Assembly: GCA_900550815.1 (NCBI GenBank)
Contig: URTW01000102.1
Location: forward strand, 1-7,296
Reading direction: 5' to 3'
DNA length: 7,296 bases
Source: an uncultured Collinsella sp.
GTDB taxonomy: Bacteria; Actinomycetota; Coriobacteriia; Coriobacteriales; Coriobacteriaceae
The translations under genes and the position numbers were made by a program. Below are positions 5,208-7,296 of the stretch, one piece after another (position 1 is the stretch's first letter; the number at the start of each line of letters is the position of its first letter). The notes under the pieces are model-generated. The model did no database searches and had not been told where the DNA came from. It was given only the letters and a program-made list of their open reading frames with translations.

Positions 5208-7088
5208 CTAATCGTTAAACTGCGGATGATATGTAGGTACAACCTCAGCGAGCACGGACTTAACCGTATCGTTATCCTTGTCGAGGCAGTTATGAAGCTT
5301 TTCAAGCTTGTCTTTGATCTCTTCCATCTTGTCGGCCTCGACCGTAGAGATGCGAATCTCGGAGTGCTTGGTAGGCAGGAGCTGCTCGTTGTCCATAAGG
5401 AGCTCCTCGTACATCTTTTCGCCAGGGCGCAGACCGACCTCTTTAATTTGGATATCTTTGCCAGGCTTAAGACCGCTTAGCGTAATAAGGTTGATGGCAA
5501 GGTCGTAGATCTTGACCGGCTCACCCATGTCCAGTACAAAAATCTCGCCGCCATGCGCCAGGGCGCCGGCAGTAATGACAAGCTTGCTGGCCTCCGGGAT
5601 GGTCATGAAGTAACGAGTGATGTCCTTGTGCGTAATGGTGATAGGGCCACCCTCACGAAGCTGGCGCTTAAACAACGGAATAACCGATCCATGACTACCA
5701 AGAACATTACCAAAGCGAACAGCCGTAAAGATGGTCTTACTGTTTGCCGCGTAATACTGAACGATCATCTCGTCCATACGCTTGGTGGCACCCATTACGT
5801 TAGTGGGATTAACCGCCTTATCGGTAGAAATCTGCACATAGTGGCTGCACTGGTACTTGTCAGCAAGACGCACGACGTTGAGTGTGCCAAAAACGTTATT
5901 CTCGATTGCCTCGCGGGCGTTGTGTTCCATAAGGGGAACGTGCTTGTGGGCTGCCGCGTGGAAAACAACTTGAGGATGGTACTTCTCAAAAACCTTGGTA
6001 ATCGCTGGGAGATGCGTAATGGAGCCGATATAGACTTGAATATCAGTGCCTTGATCATGAGCGGTCTTGATGATGTCGTGATACAGCTCGTAGGTAGTGT
6101 TCTCGTAAATGTCGAACAACACGATTTGCGCAGGCTTAGCCGGAAGCAGCTGGTGTACAAGCTCTGAGCCAATAGATCCGCCGCCGCCCGTGCCTAAAAT
6201 GCGCTTACCGGTAACGTATCCCATCTGGTTAAGATCAAGCGACTTCTCCTCGCGAGAAAGCAAGTCGCTGATCTCGACCTCACGAAGGGCAACCCTGCCT
6301 ACACCATCCTGCGGAATATCGCGGACATTGGGGAGCGTAAGGACCCTAAGACCCGTCTTCATGCACAGGTCATAGATACGCTGACGCTCTTCATGCGTGG
6401 CGCTCGGAATTGCCACGACAATCTGCTCCGCTTCACAATCGTGCGCAATAGTAGGGATATCGGCGCAAGTACCGCAGACCTTTACGTCATGAATACGCTG
6501 GTTTTGCTTATTGGGGTCATCGTCAACAACGGCAACCGGATCACCGATCATATCAGGGTCTCCGTTGAGCATACGTTTGATGGAGAGAGAGCCGGTCTCC
6601 CCTGCTCCTACGATGAGCGTACGCGGGAGATGCGCATCGGAATTGCTTTTAAAGCGCCAGAGCTGGCTACCATATATTGCACGTATGGCAAAACGGCCGC
6701 CACCGCAAATAATGAGGACGACAGCCCATGCCATAACGTCCTCACGAAGGGTCATGTCGTAGCCAATAAACACGTTAAAGATAACGTCGCCAATAACTGA
6801 GCTTACCGTTACAGCAGCAACAATACGTCCAGCCTCGGAAATGCTTGCATAGCGCCACAAGCTGCTATACATATGGAAGAACCAAAAGACGACAACGTTA
6901 ACAAGCGCAAGAACAAGAATAGCCGGACATGCACCGGCTGCCCCGCTGAGCGTCGCCCAATGCTGCGTTCCCCATGATGCGACAAACACGGCAATAAAAG
7001 TTGCCACAATGTCATATGCCATCAACGCATACGGTTCAAACGCACTCAGCTTCCCTTTTTGCTTTGCGCTCTTAGATTTGGTGTTCAA
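5208..7088 (-). CDS. pglF: Membrane-anchored UDP-GlcNAc 4,6-dehydratase, PglF/CapD family
   Basis: A 626-residue polysaccharide biosynthesis protein. Family members dehydrate UDP-GlcNAc to the 4-keto-6-deoxy sugar with C5 configuration kept, the first step to bacillosamine-type sugars. Four hydrophobic helices lie at about 22-40, 55-73, 90-108 and 119-137. A first NAD-type Rossmann domain follows (LIVGAGETGS, 158-167), then the catalytic SDR domain with TGGGGSIGSEL (300-310), HAAAHKHVPLMEHN (377-390), STDKAVNPTNVMGATK (421-436), RFGNVLGSHGSVIPLF (458-473) and LRPGEKMYEELL (553-564). T422-D423-K424 and M432 correspond to the Thr-Asp-Lys and Met described for C. jejuni PglF. Length is usual for the long form (about 600-640). 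The start is TTG, chosen because AGAGGA lies seven bases upstream and the next Met (23) is already inside the first helix. It is the first complete gene of the unit. Confidence 0.95.
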   Translation of the reverse strand: MNTKSKSAKQKGKLSAFEPYALMAYDIVATFIAVFVASWGTQHWATLSGAAGACPAILVLALVNVVVFWFFHMYSSLWRYASISEAGRIVAAVTVSSVIGDVIFNVFIGYDMTLREDVMAWAVVLIICGGGRFAIRAIYGSQLWRFKSNSDAHLPRTLIVGAGETGSLSIKRMLNGDPDMIGDPVAVVDDDPNKQNQRIHDVKVCGTCADIPTIAHDCEAEQIVVAIPSATHEERQRIYDLCMKTGLRVLTLPNVRDIPQDGVGRVALREVEISDLLSREEKSLDLNQMGYVTGKRILGTGGGGSIGSELVHQLLPAKPAQIVLFDIYENTTYELYHDIIKTAHDQGTDIQVYIGSITHLPAITKVFEKYHPQVVFHAAAHKHVPLMEHNAREAIENNVFGTLNVVRLADKYQCSHYVQISTDKAVNPTNVMGATKRMDEMIVQYYAANSKTIFTAVRFGNVLGSHGSVIPLFKRQLREGGPITITHKDITRYFMTIPEASKLVITAGALAHGGEIFVLDMGEPVKIYDLAINLITLSGLKPGKDIQIKEVGLRPGEKMYEELLMDNEQLLPTKHSEIRISTVEADKMEEIKDKLEKLHNCLDKDNDTVKSVLAEVVPTYHPQFND

Positions 7089-7168
7089 AATAAGTTCCTC
7101 TCTTCCCTATTGATCCCGTTATCCCCGCCTCGGGGATCCCCCTTGCTCCGTTAAACAGTCGCCTGCAG
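7089..7168 (-). promoter_or_regulatory. 80-nt leader of the glycan operon with a GC-rich hairpin
   Basis: This gap precedes the first complete gene. ATCCCCG (7121-7127) and CGGGGAT (7131-7137) form a perfect 7-bp stem with a 3-base loop, not followed by a U-tract on the minus strand. No convincing -35/-10 promoter pair is visible, so the promoter may lie within or before the upstream gene. The leader ends with the ribosome binding site at 7096-7101. A role in attenuation or mRNA stability is possible but unproven. Confidence 0.3.
7096..7101 (-). promoter_or_regulatory. Ribosome binding site that fixes the TTG start of the PglF-like gene
   Basis: AGAGGA reads on the minus strand with a 7-base spacer to the TTG at 7088-7086. 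No ATG or GTG is placed at a suitable distance, and the next in-frame ATG (codon 23) would cut into the first membrane helix. This supports the unusual start codon. Confidence 0.7.
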
Positions 7169-7176
7169 TTAGGCGA
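7159..7176 (-). terminator. Hairpin at the end of the upstream reading frame, weak terminator candidate
   Basis: TCGCCT (7159-7164) and AGGCGA (7171-7176) are perfect inverted repeats with a 6-base loop. On the minus strand the stem overlaps the upstream stop codon and is followed by CTGTTTAA, a poor U-tract, so any termination would be partial. On the plus strand a run of six T (7182-7187) follows a few bases later, next to the self-complementary AGGCGATCGCCT (7171-7182), but no plus-strand gene ends here. It may be a weak terminator, an attenuator or chance. Confidence 0.25.
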
Positions 7177-7296
7177 TCGCCTTTTTTAGGTTTCGCATTG
7201 TGCGCTGCTCGGCTGAAAGCACAGCAAGGCCAACGCGCGTAGTTACGCGTCGACCGCACAGATCGAGCTCCAAATAAGCAGTGCTCTTGCGTCTAT
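7169..7296 (-). CDS. C-terminal end of an unidentified upstream gene
   Basis: One minus-strand frame is open from the right edge for 41 codons, to a TAA at 7171-7169. It would end in ...SAEQRTMRNLKKAIA. The other two minus frames give a stop early or an unlikely composition, and the mixed codon use here looks coding. The peptide is basic and begins RRKSTAYLELDLCG. I do not recognise the family and assign no function. It points the same way as the dehydratase, whose start is 80 nt further on, so it could be the preceding gene of the same locus or the last gene of an unrelated unit. The short length visible keeps confidence moderate; it might also be non-coding sequence. Confidence 0.45.
   Translation of the reverse strand, partial: RRKSTAYLELDLCGRRVTTRVGLAVLSAEQRTMRNLKKAIA

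Noticed and set aside
5553..6167. A 204-codon plus-strand frame opposite the PglF-like gene
   Set aside because: It is an antisense shadow of the catalytic SDR domain, and no homology pattern or ribosome binding site supports it.
7109..7129. Resemblance of the leader (GGGGATAACGGGATCAAT on the minus strand) to a homing-endonuclease recognition site of the I-SceI type
   Set aside because: The match is imperfect with a shifted spacing and there is no intron, intein or endonuclease gene nearby. It is probably chance within the GC-rich hairpin flank.
7171..7187. Plus-strand rho-independent terminator from AGGCGATCGCCT followed by six T
   Set aside because: The stem can only form with a very small loop (4 bp around GATC), and no plus-strand gene ends here. 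The T-run equally encodes lysine codons of the minus-strand tail.

Overview
The window is a stretch of a surface-polysaccharide (capsule or cell-wall glycan) operon. Every gene with support lies on the minus strand, so transcription runs from high to low coordinates. Codon use, GC content (high in the left third, near 50% in the right half) and the general look of the proteins suggest a Gram-positive gut actinobacterium of the Coriobacteriia (Collinsella/Olsenella type). That assignment is inference from protein character, not from a marker gene.

Layout in transcription order. (i) 7296-7169: the last 41 codons of an unidentified upstream gene. (ii) 7168-7089: an 80-nt leader with hairpins and a good ribosome binding site. 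(iii) 7088-5208: a 626-residue membrane-anchored UDP-GlcNAc 4,6-dehydratase (PglF/CapD type, TTG start). (iv) 5192-3939: a PLP-dependent DegT/PglE-type sugar aminotransferase. (v) 3946-3281: a PglC-type initiating phosphoglycosyl transferase (TTG start). (vi) 3288-2314: an ATP-grasp ligase. (vii) 2309-1107: a GT4 glycosyltransferase resembling WbuB. (viii) 1114 to the left edge: an FnlA/CapE-type soluble UDP-GlcNAc 4,6-dehydratase. Gaps between the complete genes are 15 nt or less, and three junctions overlap by exactly 8 nt, so these genes look like one translationally coupled unit.

Likely joint role: PglF- and PglE-type enzymes convert UDP-GlcNAc to a UDP-4-amino-4,6-dideoxy sugar (the bacillosamine route). 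The PglC-type enzyme loads a phosphosugar onto undecaprenyl phosphate. The GT4 enzyme adds the next sugar, plausibly a 2,6-dideoxy-L-sugar such as L-FucNAc, whose synthesis starts with the FnlA/CapE-type enzyme. No PglD acetyltransferase is present. An ATP-grasp ligase sits in the set instead, raising the possibility that the 4-amino group is acylated with an amino acid or other carboxylate.

The most striking observation is at the left end. The FnlA/CapE reading frame is normal to residue 324 and then passes, in frame and without a stop, into what reads as the central part of a UbiE/MenG-type menaquinone methyltransferase (47 residues to the edge). The expected dehydratase C-terminus and the usual FnlB/FnlC genes are replaced at the junction near position 143. 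It is either a real deletion or recombination fusion, or a chimeric assembly join. The sequence alone cannot decide. GC content also steps down from left to right (about 68%, 58% and 52% in sampled 60-base lines), as expected for a mosaic, horizontally assembled glycan locus. I saw no tRNA, rRNA, CRISPR array, insertion sequence or phage gene.
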